Below are positions 9,799 through 18,799 of a DNA stretch of 64,000 nucleotides, piece after piece; the first letter of the stretch is position 1, and every line of letters starts with the position of its first letter. The notes under the pieces were generated by a model, which saw nothing but the letters and a program-made list of their open reading frames with translations, was not told the DNA's origin and did not search any database. Source of the DNA: Symbiodinium natans (lineage: Eukaryota > Sar > Dinophyceae > Suessiales > Symbiodiniaceae); the NCBI GenBank assembly GCA_905221605.1, contig CAJNDS010002673.1:62001-126000 (forward strand), written 5' to 3'. The position numbers and the translations under genes are program-made.

Positions 9799-9921
9799 GT
9801 GTCTCTTAGCTCATGGGTTTCGGACGAGTTTGTCGCAGTTCGAAGCCTGCCTGCCGCGAAGGGATTGGGCTTCACGTTTGTGTGGTGCTCCTCAAGATGG
9901 CATTTAGGAACCTTCATACAT
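9799..9921 (+). CDS. Candidate exon running into AT repeats
   Basis: About 37 protein-like codons (VSLSSWVSDEFVAVRSLPAA...) then an Asn-rich tail coming from the ATA/GTC repeat. The true end is probably before 9,915. Confidence 0.27.
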
Positions 9922-10036
9922 AATAGTCAGAATAATAGTAACAATTGCAATAACCATAATAAGTAGTCATAATAATTGTAATATTTATAATAATATTACT
10001 AATAGTCATAACGATAATACTAGTAAGAGTCGTAAT
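9915..10036. repeat. AT-rich imperfect trinucleotide repeat
   Basis: Imperfect ATA/AGT/CAT triplets. Confidence 0.85.
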
Positions 10037-10047
10037 AATGGGCCGAG

Positions 10048-10179
10048 GATGACGACTACGCTGCTGAGATCTCCCAGCAGGTTGAGGATTCGCCAATAGC
10101 TGGAGCAGGCAAGCACGGGATTAAATCGAAACGCCTTTCAATCGTACATTTTTGCGACCTAGAAAACACTCCTCCTTGA
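10048..10179 (+). CDS. Candidate acidic terminal exon
   Basis: Forty-three codons, starting DDDYAAEISQQVEDSPIAGA and ending FCDLENTPP with TGA at 10177, follow a ccgag|g acceptor. The composition is clearly protein-like. No family recognised. Confidence 0.35.
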   Translation, partial: DDDYAAEISQQVEDSPIAGAGKHGIKSKRLSIVHFCDLENTPP

Positions 10180-10318
10180 CGGAGTTGAAACCCCAAACCC
10201 TCAACCCTTGTAGCATCAGACTCCGCAGTGCTGTGGCCAGTCGGGTGGCAAAATACCCCTTATGAACCCCAAGCCCTAAGCTGTAAACCCTATAACCCGA
10301 AACCCTACACCCTACACC

Positions 10319-10402
10319 CTCAACCCTAAACCCCAAACCCTAAACCCTAAACCCTAAACCCTAAACCCTAAACCCTAAACCCTAAACCCTAAACCCTAAA
10401 CC
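10319..10402. repeat. (CCCTAAA)n array
   Basis: About 11 units. Confidence 0.97.
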
Positions 10403-11062
10403 TTGGTTTGGGCTTCACTGCTGTTTCTTGCGGTCAGCTCCTCCTTGGGCGAGAGTCCGGAAGCGTTGGGTTCTGGACAAGACCAAGCCACACACAGGGG
10501 TCTTCGAAGTTAGGGTTCCTGTTTGGTTTAGGGTTTAGGGTTTAGGGTTTAGGGTTTAGGGTTTAGGGTTTAGGGTTTAGGGTTTAGGGTTTTACTGTTT
10601 TGGGGGTGGTTCCTACACTTTAAGGGTTGTAGCATTTGGAGGTCTATGAGGGATACCCCTATTTTGGGAACATATACACAAAGATGTATGCTGCACAAGC
10701 TGCAGTATCCCTTCTGGGTATTGATGGGTTTAGGGTTGAGGGTTTAGGGTTTAGGGTTTAGGGTTTAGGCCACAGTACCCGCAGCTTTGCGTGTGCCGCA
10801 GGATCGACCTTGGGCCCCCAGTTTTGTTTTCTCCCGCCCTAAACCCTAAAACCCTAAACCTTAAACCCTAAACCCTAAAACCCTAAACCCTAAAGCCCTA
10901 AAACCCTAAACCCCAAACCCTAAACCACCTTCGCCCTTAAAGCGTAGGATGTAGTTTTAGGGCCTAAAGTTGCTGGGCCCCAGCTCAGCCAAGCGCAACA
11001 GTTGCGGCTTCAGGGCGTTTATGCGGCTCGACCCTAAACCCTTTCAACCCTAAATCCTACAC
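10403..11062. other. Islands with weak exon candidates
   Basis: 10,405-10,525 is open in two frames, 10,776-10,848 in one and 10,965-11,035 in one. A TTTAGGG array lies at 10,524-10,591 and a CCCTAAA array at 10,840-10,925. No firm gene. Confidence 0.25.
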
Positions 11063-11153
11063 CACTAATTGCTTAAGAACCCCGGCAAAAAATATTCTTC
11101 CTTATTATGGATGATTACTTTGTATTCCTTTGGGGTTCTTAAGCAAATAGTAA
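11063..11153. mobile_element. Foldback element, family B, copy 2
   Basis: Arms actaattgcttaagaacccc and ggggttcttaagcaaatagt with an unrelated AT-rich core. It is followed after 15 bp by tgtgcag and a 14-codon open stretch (11,168-11,210). Confidence 0.75.
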
Positions 11154-11276
11154 GTAGTACATGTGCAGGCAGCGCAAGCCTACCCAACGAGCAGCCGGCC
11201 AGCAATTCACGGTACACCGGGCGGGCTATTTTTTGGGATTTTGAGGTTCGGAATTCGGTGTTTCGCAGCCCTCAAC

Positions 11277-11341
11277 CCTAAACCCTAAACCCTAAACCCT
11301 AAACCCTAAACCCTAAACCCTAAACCCTAAACCCTAAACCC
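11277..11341. repeat. (CCCTAAA)n array
   Basis: About 9 units. Confidence 0.97.
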
Positions 11342-11352
11342 CCAAACCAATC

Positions 11353-11460
11353 ATGCTCGCAACCAAAGCCCTACTTAAACCCTACTTAAACCGTGTAGGA
11401 GGTTCGAGGAGCCCCCAGTTCCAGAGATTTCCGTCTTCGTTATGGGCTATAAATTTATGG
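11353..11460 (+). CDS. Candidate first exon with strong donor
   Basis: ATG at 11353, 36 open codons ending SSLWAINLW, then tgg|GTGAGG, a near-consensus donor that leads straight into a TTTAGGG tract. Unknown product. Confidence 0.35.
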
Positions 11461-12714
11461 GTGAGGTTTAGGGTTTAGGGTTTAGGGTGTAGGGTGTAGG
11501 GTTTAGGAGGCTAGGGAATCTAGTCGGAGGAAACTCCACCTTCCCGCAAAGAACAGGGTAGCCTTACTGCGCCTTATAGGCCCTAAGCCTGCAAAGGGTT
11601 GTTAAAGTTTGTGACTTCGGATCTGGAAAATGTCAGAGACTCACCCTAAACCCTAAACCCCAAACCTGGGGACCATGGTCCCATCCTTTTGCGACACAGG
11701 CCCAGGCCCAGGCCCAGGCTTTAGGATCTGCACAGGGCTGATTGTGAATTCCGGAATCGTTCGGGATTTGGGGTTTAGGGTTTCGGCTTTAGGGTTTAGG
11801 GTTTAGGCACGCAGCACCGTCCAAAGTCTGTGATCCGCCTGCACAAGGTTTAGGGTTTAGGGTTTAGGGATAGGGTTTAGGGTTTAGGGTTTAGGGTTTA
11901 GGGTTTAGGGTTTAGGTTTTAGGTTTTAGGGTTTAGAGGGATGTTGGGAGGGAGCCCCCTTTCAGGAGGTATGAAGGAGCCTTAACGGACGGCTGTGGCT
12001 TCCAAAGAATAACTGCAAGCCCCCGCGCGCTCCCCTGTATCCCAAGGCCACAGAAGTCTGTCCCGACCTCGGAACGTGGGGTTTAGGGTTTAGGGTTTAG
12101 GGTTTAGGGTAAAAAAAGGGTTTAGCGGCTTTAGGGTTCAAAGGGGTTTGGGGTTTTAAACAAGCGTGGGTGCGGGTTCGCAGAGTGTAACCAAGCCTGT
12201 GCAGTAGTTGCTTGTGGGCAGAAAAGCTTCTGAAAGGGCGGGCACGCCCAATGTTAGGGTCGGGTTGCCACGCCTGAGGGTGTTTTGTTTTTGTGGCAAA
12301 GGAGGGGTCGGGTTTAGGCTTTTGGTTGTTGGTGCGCACAACGTCTGCATCCTGGCCCAGGTTTCACTGAACCTCCTGCCAGTGTCGGGCTTAGCTCAAG
12401 AGAAAACAGAACGTTGCGTTGGGCTAGAGAGGTCGGGGTGGGCCATTGGGGAAGGGACTACAGGAAGGACTAGAAGGGACCTCATTAGGGGTAATTTAGG
12501 AGGCTACTTAGGTTTGTAGGGACTGTATAAGGTCTATATAGGGGAGATTTGGAATAAGATTAAGGGTCTCTTCAAGGGGCCCCTCCTTATACCCCTTAAG
12601 CTAAGGTCAATGTTCCCGAAACCTGTAGAAACCTCCCAGCCACGCGGGCCTTCAACACGCCCGCGTGACCAGCAAGCAGTGGTAGATTCCACCCTCAACC
12701 CTGAATCTTGACCC
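11461..12714. other. Islands with weak exon candidates
   Basis: Open stretches at 11,680-11,770 (with a ggcccaggcccaggcccagg short tandem), 11,809-11,850 and 12,021-12,079 each end at a G|GTTTAG junction. 12,190-12,460 is open on both strands. 12,450-12,603 is a family E-like foldback remnant. A TTTAGGG array lies at 11,863-11,937. Confidence 0.25.
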
Positions 12715-12920
12715 TACTCGAAGGTTCATGGGGTAGGTATAGTAGGGTTTTACATAAGGTAACCTATATTAAAACCTCGACTGCCATACTTCTAGCCCTA
12801 AACCCTAAACCCTAAACCCTAAACCCTAAATCCTAAATCCTAAACCCTAAACCCTAAACCCTAAACCCTAAACCCTAAACCCTAAACCCTGTACTGATAA
12901 CTACTCCTGAACCTCCGAGT
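12715..12920. mobile_element. Family A foldback interrupted by a telomeric array
   Basis: Left end ctcgaaggttcatgg, internal ataaggtaacctatat, right end tgaacctccgagt. A CCCTAAA array of about 13 units (12,795-12,892, with two TCCTAAA) sits inside, so the array is younger than the element or was carried by it. Confidence 0.65.
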
Positions 12921-12937
12921 CGACCCGCTGGTTGCAG

Positions 12938-13006
12938 GGGGCTTACGGAGCATGTCGAGGGATTCTGCATACATTCCCCGAAAACAAAAAGGGGGTTCCC
13001 GCGCTA
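12938..13006 (+). CDS. Candidate exon
   Basis: The acceptor ggttgcag at 12,930-12,937 is followed by two open frames, one giving 23 codons (GAYGACRGILHTFPENKKG). The frame choice is uncertain. Confidence 0.25.
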
Positions 13007-13111
13007 AACCCTAAACCCTAAACCCTAAACCCTAAACCCTAAACCCTAAACCCTAAACCCTAAACCCTAAACCCTAAACCCTAAACCCTAAACCCTAAAC
13101 CCTAAACCCTA
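13004..13111. repeat. (CCCTAAA)n array
   Basis: About 15 perfect units, one of the longest uninterrupted arrays. Confidence 0.98.
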
Positions 13112-13214
13112 GGCTTGGATCCCGAACTGATATGCTTGAACCCTAAATTGAACCCTAAGCCCTAAACCCTAAACCTTAAAGGGTGGTCAAAGATGCCCTG
13201 GATCCCCCCCCCCG

Positions 13215-13283
13215 GTGCCGGTCAACCCTGATTGTCGAGTGGAGAGTGATATTGCCATGTTGAACTCGATGCTCCGATTGTAT
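13215..13283 (+). CDS. Candidate exon
   Basis: About 23 codons (VPVNPDCRVESDIAMLNSML) after a C-run, ending at a GGTTTA junction. Confidence 0.25.
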
Positions 13284-13411
13284 GGTTTATGGTTTAGGGT
13301 TTAGGTTTAGGGTTTAGGGTTAAGGGTTTAGGGTTTAGGGTTTAGGGTTTGGGGTTTAGGGTTTAGGGTTTAGGGTTTTAGGGATCCACAGTCCGAAAGT
13401 TTCACCCAACT

Positions 13412-13886
13412 GTGCCCAACTTGAGAGAATACCGGAGCAGCCTGTCACGAGTGCCGACTACACGCATCTCCTCTAAGCTCTCTAAGCCCTGCAGCACCTG
13501 CTGCCAAGGAAGTAGAAGAGAATGCTCCAAAGGACCTGCCAGCTCATCTCGCCAGTTGGGGGGCTTCCTGCCCTTTGCAGGTCTCAGTAAAGCCCACTGT
13601 TTCAAGACATTTCCGAATTTAGAAACCAGAACCCCCGCTCCCTCTGTTTCTAGGCATCATGGACCAAGATTTTGCACATTCGACCTGCATTCAGCTGGTG
13701 GGAGTTGACCTGGGCTGCTCGTTTGAGATTCTGCCAAAGAGGGTGTCAGCTTTGGGTCCAATTCCAACAAAGGGTACTGAGCCGGGTACTGCACGCGGCA
13801 TGCCCGTGCAATCTGTGAACTGGGTCCTCGCTGGGTGCTTGTTGTCAGGAAGGTTTCAGAACTCTGGCACGGACCCTAAGCCCTAA
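13412..13886 (+). CDS. Candidate coding island, two overlapping frames
   Basis: The first frame is open 13,412-13,705 (Ser/Arg/Cys-rich). The second is open from ATG 13,659 to a CCCTAAA tract (MDQDFAHSTCIQLVGVDLGC...). A ctgtttctag acceptor-like site at 13,643-13,652 could separate them. Unknown product; the structure is unresolved. Confidence 0.25.
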
Positions 13887-13962
13887 ACCCTAACCCTAAA
13901 CCCTAAACCCTCAACCCTAAACCCTAAACCCTATTACCCTAAACCCTAAAAGACCTATGCAG

Positions 13963-14061
13963 GAGCTTCTCGGAGACGACCTGCTGGATGACCTGCAGAA
14001 AAGGAAAGGCCCTAGCAAGGCTGATGAGGAGGCAAGCGTACTGTCCTTCGCAACGTCACTT
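13963..14061 (+). CDS. Candidate acidic internal exon
   Basis: After an acctatgcag acceptor comes a charged stretch starting ELLGDDLLDDLQKRKGPSKA and ending about SFATSL, where a family D repeat begins. Among the better candidates by composition. Confidence 0.37.
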
Positions 14062-14117
14062 AGTGGCCCAGTGGTACCCTTTGCCCTTTTTTTGGGTTCA
14101 CTTATAAAGTAGCCTAA
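14061..14117. mobile_element. Family D element, left half
   Basis: cagtggtaccctttgccctt and gggttcacttataaagtagc match the left half of the 21,189-21,299 element. The right half is replaced by a CCCTAAA tract. Confidence 0.6.
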
Positions 14118-14152
14118 ACCCTAAACCCTAAACCCTAAATCCTAAACCCAGG

Positions 14153-14248
14153 TCCAGTTGGGCTGCCGGGAGTGGCGTGGACTCCGAAAGCTCCGGTGGC
14201 ACTCATTCTGGTGGCGTCAAGCACACGAGCCTCGGAACTCTTGGGCAT
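14153..14248 (+). CDS. Candidate Ser/Gly-rich exon
   Basis: Thirty-two codons (SSWAAGSGVDSESSGGTHSG...) reach the telomeric insertion at 14,249. The 28-bp insertion would shift the frame, so either the exon ends earlier or it is broken here. Confidence 0.27.
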
Positions 14249-14276
14249 AGGGTTTAGGGTTTAGGGTCTTGGGCAT
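14239..14276. repeat. Telomeric tract flanked by 10-bp direct repeats
   Basis: tcttgggcat at 14239-14248 and 14267-14276 brackets an 18-bp tract of agggtttagggtttaggg. Confidence 0.8.
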
Positions 14277-14324
14277 GTTCTCCCGTCGGTTTGGTTGCTT
14301 ATTGCATCTCTCTTTTTTTTGCAG

Positions 14325-14394
14325 TAGTCATCAACCCAAGCCACGCAACAGCCAGGTTTTTAGTCTTCATAGAGCCCACAGGCCCCAAGGCACC
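14325..14394 (+). CDS. Candidate internal exon with good splice sites
   Basis: A pyrimidine-rich acceptor (ctctcttttttttgcag|ta), an open frame INPSHATARFLVFIEPTGPK and a GTGAGC donor at 14,395. Both splice sites are close to consensus, which makes this one of the better exon calls. Product unknown. Confidence 0.42.
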
Positions 14395-14486
14395 GTGAGC
14401 ATCCAAGGAAGAGCGACAAAAGCGACACAGGCGCAGCTCTCCATCCTAAACCCTAAACCCTAAACCCTAAACCCTAAACCCTAATC

Positions 14487-14653
14487 ATGTGACGGGTACC
14501 GCTGAGATGCCGCACGCTTGCGGCGTGCGCTCTAAGCGCCTTATTTGTCTCGACCCCGGCCGACGCCGACTGAGAACCCTGTGGCCAAGAACATGGGAGA
14601 ACAAGGGCTTTGTTTGTGAGCTGTTCAGCTTTGCAGAAGTGTGTAGTGCACCC
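14487..14653 (+). CDS. Candidate exon
   Basis: Fifty-three codons are open between telomeric tracts, with an Arg/Trp-rich middle (LRTLWPRTWENKGFVCELFS). Unknown product. Confidence 0.28.
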
Positions 14654-14713
14654 TAAACCCTGAGCCTTAAACCCGAAACCCTAAACGGCCTAAAACCCTA
14701 AACCCTACACCCG

Positions 14714-14806
14714 GGGCTGAAAGATCCTGAAAAGACTCTTTGCGGGCTTCGAGCGTGGGAGCATAGTCCCAACATGCCCACTCTTTTCACGAGCTTATGG
14801 GGGTAT
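14714..14806 (+). CDS. Candidate internal exon with GTGAGG donor
   Basis: Thirty-one codons (GLKDPEKTLCGLRAWEHSPN...) lie directly after a telomere-like stretch and end at tat|GTGAGG. Confidence 0.36.
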
Positions 14807-14860
14807 GTGAGGTGTATAATAGGGTTTTCCCCAAAGTAAGGGCCCATAAGAGGGATACAG

Positions 14861-14959
14861 ACGTCCGCCAGGCAAGGGCGCAGAAGTCGCAGCAGCGTCC
14901 GATTCGCCTAAGCGCCTTGGCCGCTTTGGGCGTCACCGCCGGTGTCGCCGTCGCAGCAG
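14861..14959 (+). CDS. Candidate exon with hydrophobic segment
   Basis: After gatacag comes a basic stretch then ALAALGVTAGVAVAAV, a possible membrane helix, ending at the foldback that starts at 14,960. It may continue beyond the foldback (15,102-15,180, Ser/Arg-rich). Confidence 0.3.
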
Positions 14960-15104
14960 TACTTGGAGGTTCATGGTACTTGCTAACCAATCATAATTGT
15001 GCTTTTAACTGTACTTATGACCATATAAGGGCCCTTAAGGGGCTTAAAAGTGGGATATAAGTACAGTTATACTTGGGTTAATAAGTACCATGAACCTACA
15101 AGTA
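14960..15104. mobile_element. Foldback element, family A (long-arm subfamily)
   Basis: Left tacttggaggttcatggtac pairs with gtaccatgaacctacaagta on the right; arms reach about 30 bp. Internal gcccttaaggggcttaaaag. Confidence 0.8.
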
Positions 15105-15476
15105 GTGGTAGGAGGAGTATCAGTTAGCACCAGGACTAGCAGTAGCAGTACCCGTAGCACCAGAAGGAGGAGCAGTAACAAGAAACCCTAAACTTTAAAC
15201 CCTAAACCCTAAACCACGGAGTAGGAATAGTAGGAACAGCCACGAGCAGGCCTATGCAAAGGTTTCCAGGCATACGCGGCAGCCAACTTGTGCTCGGAAG
15301 GGGAGCATGGGGAGCTAGACCTTGGCGGCAGCTGCTCCGTCCGATGTTAGGGTTTAGGGTTTAGGGTTTAGGGTTTAGGTCGGCAGAGCTCGCGGGGTCA
15401 ACAAAAAGGGTCTAGGGTTTAGGGTTGAGATCTGGCTTGCCCTCAAAGCCCATGAAAGAAAATGTTCAGGATTTCG
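15105..15476. other. Islands with weak exon candidates
   Basis: 15,215-15,345 is open for about 44 codons in one frame, and 15,427-15,478 is a short open stretch (EIWLALKAHERK). A TTTAGGG tract lies at 15,345-15,378. Confidence 0.25.
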
Positions 15477-15546
15477 GGTCTAGCGTCTATTGTTTAGGGT
15501 TTAGGGTTTAGGGTTTGGGGTCTAGCGTCTATTGTTTAGGGTTTAG
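15477..15546. repeat. 28-bp direct repeat around a telomeric tract
   Basis: ggtctagcgtctattg plus telomeric units occurs at 15477-15504 and again at 15519-15546 without change. Confidence 0.85.
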
Positions 15547-15764
15547 GATGGTTGTGAGCCCATGAGAATGGCTTAGCTCGCCACAACTAATTGCATGCTT
15601 TGGAAGGGGCATTTGGTCCCTGCGTTCCAGCAGCCCAAACCTACCTTTTAAATTTGCAGGTTACCTAGGAATCCTGTAAGGGATCTCATACTCACATCCT
15701 GCAAGAAGTAGGTTATGGGTTCTGATGGCGTGCCCAACAGCGACCTCATGTCGAGCAGGTGTTG
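15547..15764. other. Island with weak exon candidates
   Basis: Open stretches in two frames at 15,580-15,690. aaatttgcag at 15,650-15,659 is acceptor-like. Confidence 0.2.
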
Positions 15765-15873
15765 CTTTAAGGTTCAGGGGTAGTTGCAAGTAGGCTTAGA
15801 GTAGAGGTAACTTCTATTATCCTCAGTGAAGGACTTAAACCCCTACTTCTAACGACCCATGAACCTTCAAGTA
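15765..15873. mobile_element. Foldback element, family A
   Basis: Ends ctttaaggttcaggggtagt and acgacccatgaaccttcaag; internal agaggtaacttc. Confidence 0.7.
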
Positions 15874-15901
15874 TAGGGATTCAAAGGCCCCCTATTCACC
15901 T

Positions 15902-16053
15902 CGCACCAGGCCGAAGAAGAAGGCCAAAGCAAAGCCGAAAGCAAAGACAACTTCGGCTGAGTCGCCTGGCAGCAGAAGCTGGGCCTTTGCGTCTTTACAA
16001 GAGGCGCCAGATGGTGATTTCTCTAAATTCGGGTCCTTTGTGGGGTCCTCATT
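15902..16053 (+). CDS. Candidate Lys/Ala-rich exon
   Basis: Fifty-one codons; the first half is RTRPKKKAKAKPKAKTTSAE, resembling a nuclear localisation or DNA-binding tail, and the second half reads into a family G repeat. A second frame is also open. Function is not assignable. Confidence 0.3.
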
Positions 16054-16080
16054 ATAAGGCCCCTCGAATTAAGGGTGCCC
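16010..16080. mobile_element. Family G repeat, copy 1
   Basis: atggtgatttctctaaattc with gggtcc; shares its left arm with 30,157-30,248. Confidence 0.5.
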
Positions 16081-16177
16081 AGAAAGGGAAACGGAGTACT
16101 CAGCATATGAGCTTAGGGTTCAGACATGGACTGTCCCTGGGGGGCTAAGGGATTCGATCTGTGAGCTTTATGGGGAA
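16069..16177 (+). CDS. Candidate exon
   Basis: Thirty-five codons (ERETEYSAYELRVQTWTVPG...) run up to a CCCTAAA array. The YELRVQTWTV strand pattern would suit a beta-rich domain; no firm family. Confidence 0.28.
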
Positions 16178-16274
16178 CCCTAAACCCTAAACCCTAGACC
16201 CTAAACGCTAAACCCTAAACCCTAAACCCTAAACCCTAAACCCTAAACCCTAAACCCTAAACCCTAAACCCTAG
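16174..16274. repeat. (CCCTAAA)n array
   Basis: About 14 units, with one CCCTAGA and one CGCTAAA variant. Confidence 0.97.
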
Positions 16275-16275
16275 C

Positions 16276-16515
16276 AGCGCCACAACGAAGATCGAACCGT
16301 CGTTGCCTAGCGTGTTCCTGCATAAGCAGTGCTGCTCCGTTGCGTTTACCAGCCATCCACCCTGCTCCCGCACGAGGGCGTGGGGCACAGCCTGTGATTA
16401 AAAGCATGCCACCTGAAATATGCCCACGATGGCCGGAAAATTGCATTCTTGTTTTAAGGAGCTCGAGGACCACGTTTGGAGTGTCATTGGACCGTCTTTT
16501 GCCCGGCCTTTTTTC
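16276..16515 (+). CDS. Candidate coding island
   Basis: 16,276-16,399 is open for about 41 codons. A second frame from ATG 16,429 (MAGKLHSCFKELEDHVWSVI) follows. Either may be an exon; the link is unknown. Confidence 0.25.
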
Positions 16516-16639
16516 CTAGGTAGGATAAGGGGGGCCCTTAAAAGGGAACCCCTTCTTAACCCTCTTCTGGCTCTCTTAAACAGGGACCTTATTCACAGGG
16601 TCTATATCTTCAAGGGTCCCCCTAATCCTATCCCCTATT
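16516..16639. mobile_element. Foldback element, family H
   Basis: ctaggtaggataaggggggc on the left is mirrored by ccccctaatcctatccccta on the right. A tgcag acceptor-like site follows at 16,649. Confidence 0.6.
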
Positions 16640-16715
16640 TTCAATGCAGGTCAACAGTATCGCTTCACCCGGGTGCGAGAAACCAGCTCGGCGGTTCCAT
16701 TTTTGTCTTGCCCGT

Positions 16716-16783
16716 TTAGGGTTTAGGGTTTAGGGTTTAGGGTTTAGGGTTTAGGGTTTAGGGTTTAGGGTTTAGGGTTTAGG
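16716..16783. repeat. (TTTAGGG)n array
   Basis: About 9 units. Confidence 0.97.
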
Positions 16784-16866
16784 CTGTTCCTCAAACTGGC
16801 ACGCAGTGAAAGCAGAATTGGGCGCAGACGGCGGCCACAAATCTGGTTCTGCATCAGCTTTATGTA
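16783..16866 (+). CDS. Candidate basic exon
   Basis: After TTTAG|G of the array come 28 codons (LFLKLARSESRIGRRRRPQI...), then GTAGTA. Confidence 0.27.
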
Positions 16867-16884
16867 GTACCTTCCTCTCTCTAG

Positions 16885-16989
16885 ATTAGATGCGAGGCCT
16901 TATATACACTCCATTAAAGAAAGTTACTGGGGAACCCTGATAGAAGCCCAAAGCCCCTTCATGTTGAGGACTTCGGGTTTGTCTAGAAA
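16885..16989 (+). CDS. Candidate exon with good acceptor
   Basis: The acceptor cttcctctctctag|a is strong. About 34 codons (LDARPYIHSIKESYWGTLIE...) run to a CCCTAAA tract. Confidence 0.36.
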
Positions 16990-17023
16990 CCCTAAACCCT
17001 AAACCCTAAACCCTAAACCCTCC

Positions 17024-17128
17024 GCCACCCTCAGGGCAATGAAGGCCATCCTCGTCTTTGAGACGCCGAAGGGCAAGCGCATGACTTTATCTCTCCCGAA
17101 CACTGGCCAGCAATGGGCGGTTTCTCGG
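17024..17128 (+). CDS. Candidate exon ending at telomeric GT
   Basis: Thirty-five codons (ATLRAMKAILVFETPKGKRM...) end at cgg|GTTTAG, the first unit of a telomeric tract. Confidence 0.33.
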
Positions 17129-17145
17129 GTTTAGGGTTTAGGGTC

Positions 17146-17261
17146 TACTTGAAGGTTCATGGGTAGTTATGATTCGGGTTATAGGTATTTTACTTGACTC
17201 TATAGTATAGGTTACTTTACTTACAAGCCTATACTTAGAACGACCCATGAGCCTTCAAATA
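17146..17261. mobile_element. Foldback element, family A
   Basis: tacttgaaggttcatgggta at the left, acgacccatgagccttcaaa at the right, internal tagtataggttac. Confidence 0.78.
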
Positions 17262-17808
17262 GGTTTGTAAGATAAGCCGTTCTGACAGTCCACGGCTGGA
17301 AAGGGGTAGAAGTGGGCAATCTCGAAAGCACCTTTCATCGTTTCAGCATTCCTAGAGACCCGAAACCCTTACCTGCAGGTTTTTTTGGACCCCAAACCCT
17401 TAGCTGCAGATTTTTTTTGTGCAGATTTGTTTTGTTTTCAGTACATTTGGGGTTTATCTAAACGAAGGTCCATGGTGGGGTACCAGGTTTCTCGAACTAA
17501 AAAGACTCCGCGCAAGAAGTCTGAACCACAAGAGGGTCGCTAAAACCTTTTGAAACCTTTTGAACTCCTCAACTTACGCGACATATTTTACTGGGTATCC
17601 AAAACGGGAGTGGCTCCCGAGACCTTAAACCCTAGGGAGACTGAGACGTTAGACCCTAAGTCCTTGACCCTATAACAGCAGTCAGTCTCGCAAGCCCGGG
17701 AAATTTGAGCCCTTCAGCCCTAAACCCCTAAATACCTGAACCTCCTCAACCCTAAACTCTAAACCCTAAACCCCAAACCCTAAACCCCCCCCCCCCCCCT
17801 CCCTCTAG
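17262..17808. other. Island with weak exon candidates
   Basis: 17,272-17,355 is Ser/Arg-rich (ISRSDSPRLERGRSGQSRKH). 17,462-17,548 is Lys-rich in one frame. T-runs and a C-run (17,786-17,799) follow. No firm gene. Confidence 0.25.
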
Positions 17809-17998
17809 CTGAGAAAACTGACCACGTGCCCATGACAAGAGGAGTAGACCACCTGGCTTTTCCATTCGAGCCTTGGCATGCAGTGCTGGGGGGTTTTAGG
17901 GATTAGGGTTTAGGGTTTGTGAAATCCACCTCTTTGTGACAGCTGCGAAGGGACATGTGCTGACTTTGCGGTTGCAGGGCTCGCAGCCTCTCGCTATG
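17809..17998 (+). CDS. Two adjacent candidate exons
   Basis: After ctctag at 17,808, 29 codons (AEKTDHVPMTRGVDHLAFPF...) reach a short telomeric tract. 17,918-17,998 is then open (EIHLFVTAAKGHVLTLRLQG) up to TAG. Confidence 0.27.
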
Positions 17999-18017
17999 TA
18001 GGGGCCAGGAGTCGCAG

Positions 18018-18240
18018 GGCTAAATCGGCCATCACTTGCAATGAAGTTCCTTTGGGACTGTGTTCCTCGCCCCTGGTGGGAGACAGACCCAGCGCACATG
18101 AGCACCAGTCAGCTTCGGAAAAGAAGACGTGCAATGGCAAGGTATAGAGATCAGCACACATATCGGTACGCTACACCCATTGAAATGATTCAGGCCTCGT
18201 TACGTGAGAAGGTGGATCACCTTGAGCAGATCCAGGGTTG
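18018..18240 (+). CDS. Candidate exon, ~73 codons
   Basis: From gagtcgcag|g the frame LNRPSLAMKFLWDCVPRPWW continues through a basic helix-like part (STSQLRKRRRAMARYRDQHT) to KVDHLEQIQG and a telomeric tract at 18,241. This is long for an unselected island and has a convincing composition. No family recognised. Confidence 0.4.
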
Positions 18241-18288
18241 AGGGTTTGGGGTTTAGGGTTTAGGATTTAGGGCTTAGGAAAACCGGGT

Positions 18289-18390
18289 AAACTCCGAACC
18301 TGAAGCCCCCGCCACCCAAGCCTTCAAGATTCATGTTATCATGGCCTACGTTTCCCTCTGCTTGTTACGGCCTTGCTTCTCTGAGGGTCC
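18289..18390 (+). CDS. Candidate exon
   Basis: About 34 codons (NSEPEAPATQAFKIHVIMAY...) end in TAA. A (CCCCAAA) tract on the other side of a poly-A/T stretch follows at 18,541-18,605. Confidence 0.25.
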
Positions 18391-18614
18391 AGGCAAGGCC
18401 TAAAGCTGGACATGTTTTTCCTTTTTCCGTTTGGCTGCAAATCTCATCCCGGCTCCTTGAGAAAAAGAACAGGGGAGGGGAGGGTATGCAAGGGAGCGAA
18501 ATAGAAATGTAAAACAAAAACACAAACAAACAAAAACAAATAAACCTCAAACCCCCAAACCCCCAAACCCCCAAACCCCAAACCCCAAACCCCAAACCCC
18601 CAACCCGCTAAGCA

Positions 18615-18740
18615 GGTTTTCCACCGATGGATGTGGTACGGGTGGTGGGCCCACCCGCCTCGGATCTGGGCATTCAGGCAGGCACAAGGGTGCTTGAGAT
18701 GATGGATCTCGGGTCTCGGGGCTTTGTTAAAGTGCTCATG
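18615..18740 (+). CDS. Candidate PDZ-like exon
   Basis: Between aagcag and atg|gtcaca the frame reads FPPMDVVRVVGPPASDLGIQ then AGTRVLEMMDLGSRGF. This resembles the PDZ core (V..V.P.S.A...GI..GT.V..), where a hydrophobic strand is followed by a Gly-Ile turn. If so, it would bind C-terminal peptides. Only about 40 residues are present, so the assignment is tentative. Confidence 0.3.
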
Positions 18741-18799
18741 GTCACAGTTTTTTTGTGGTTTTAGCGATTTTGGAAGTCTACCTTATATGCTTTATGTGT

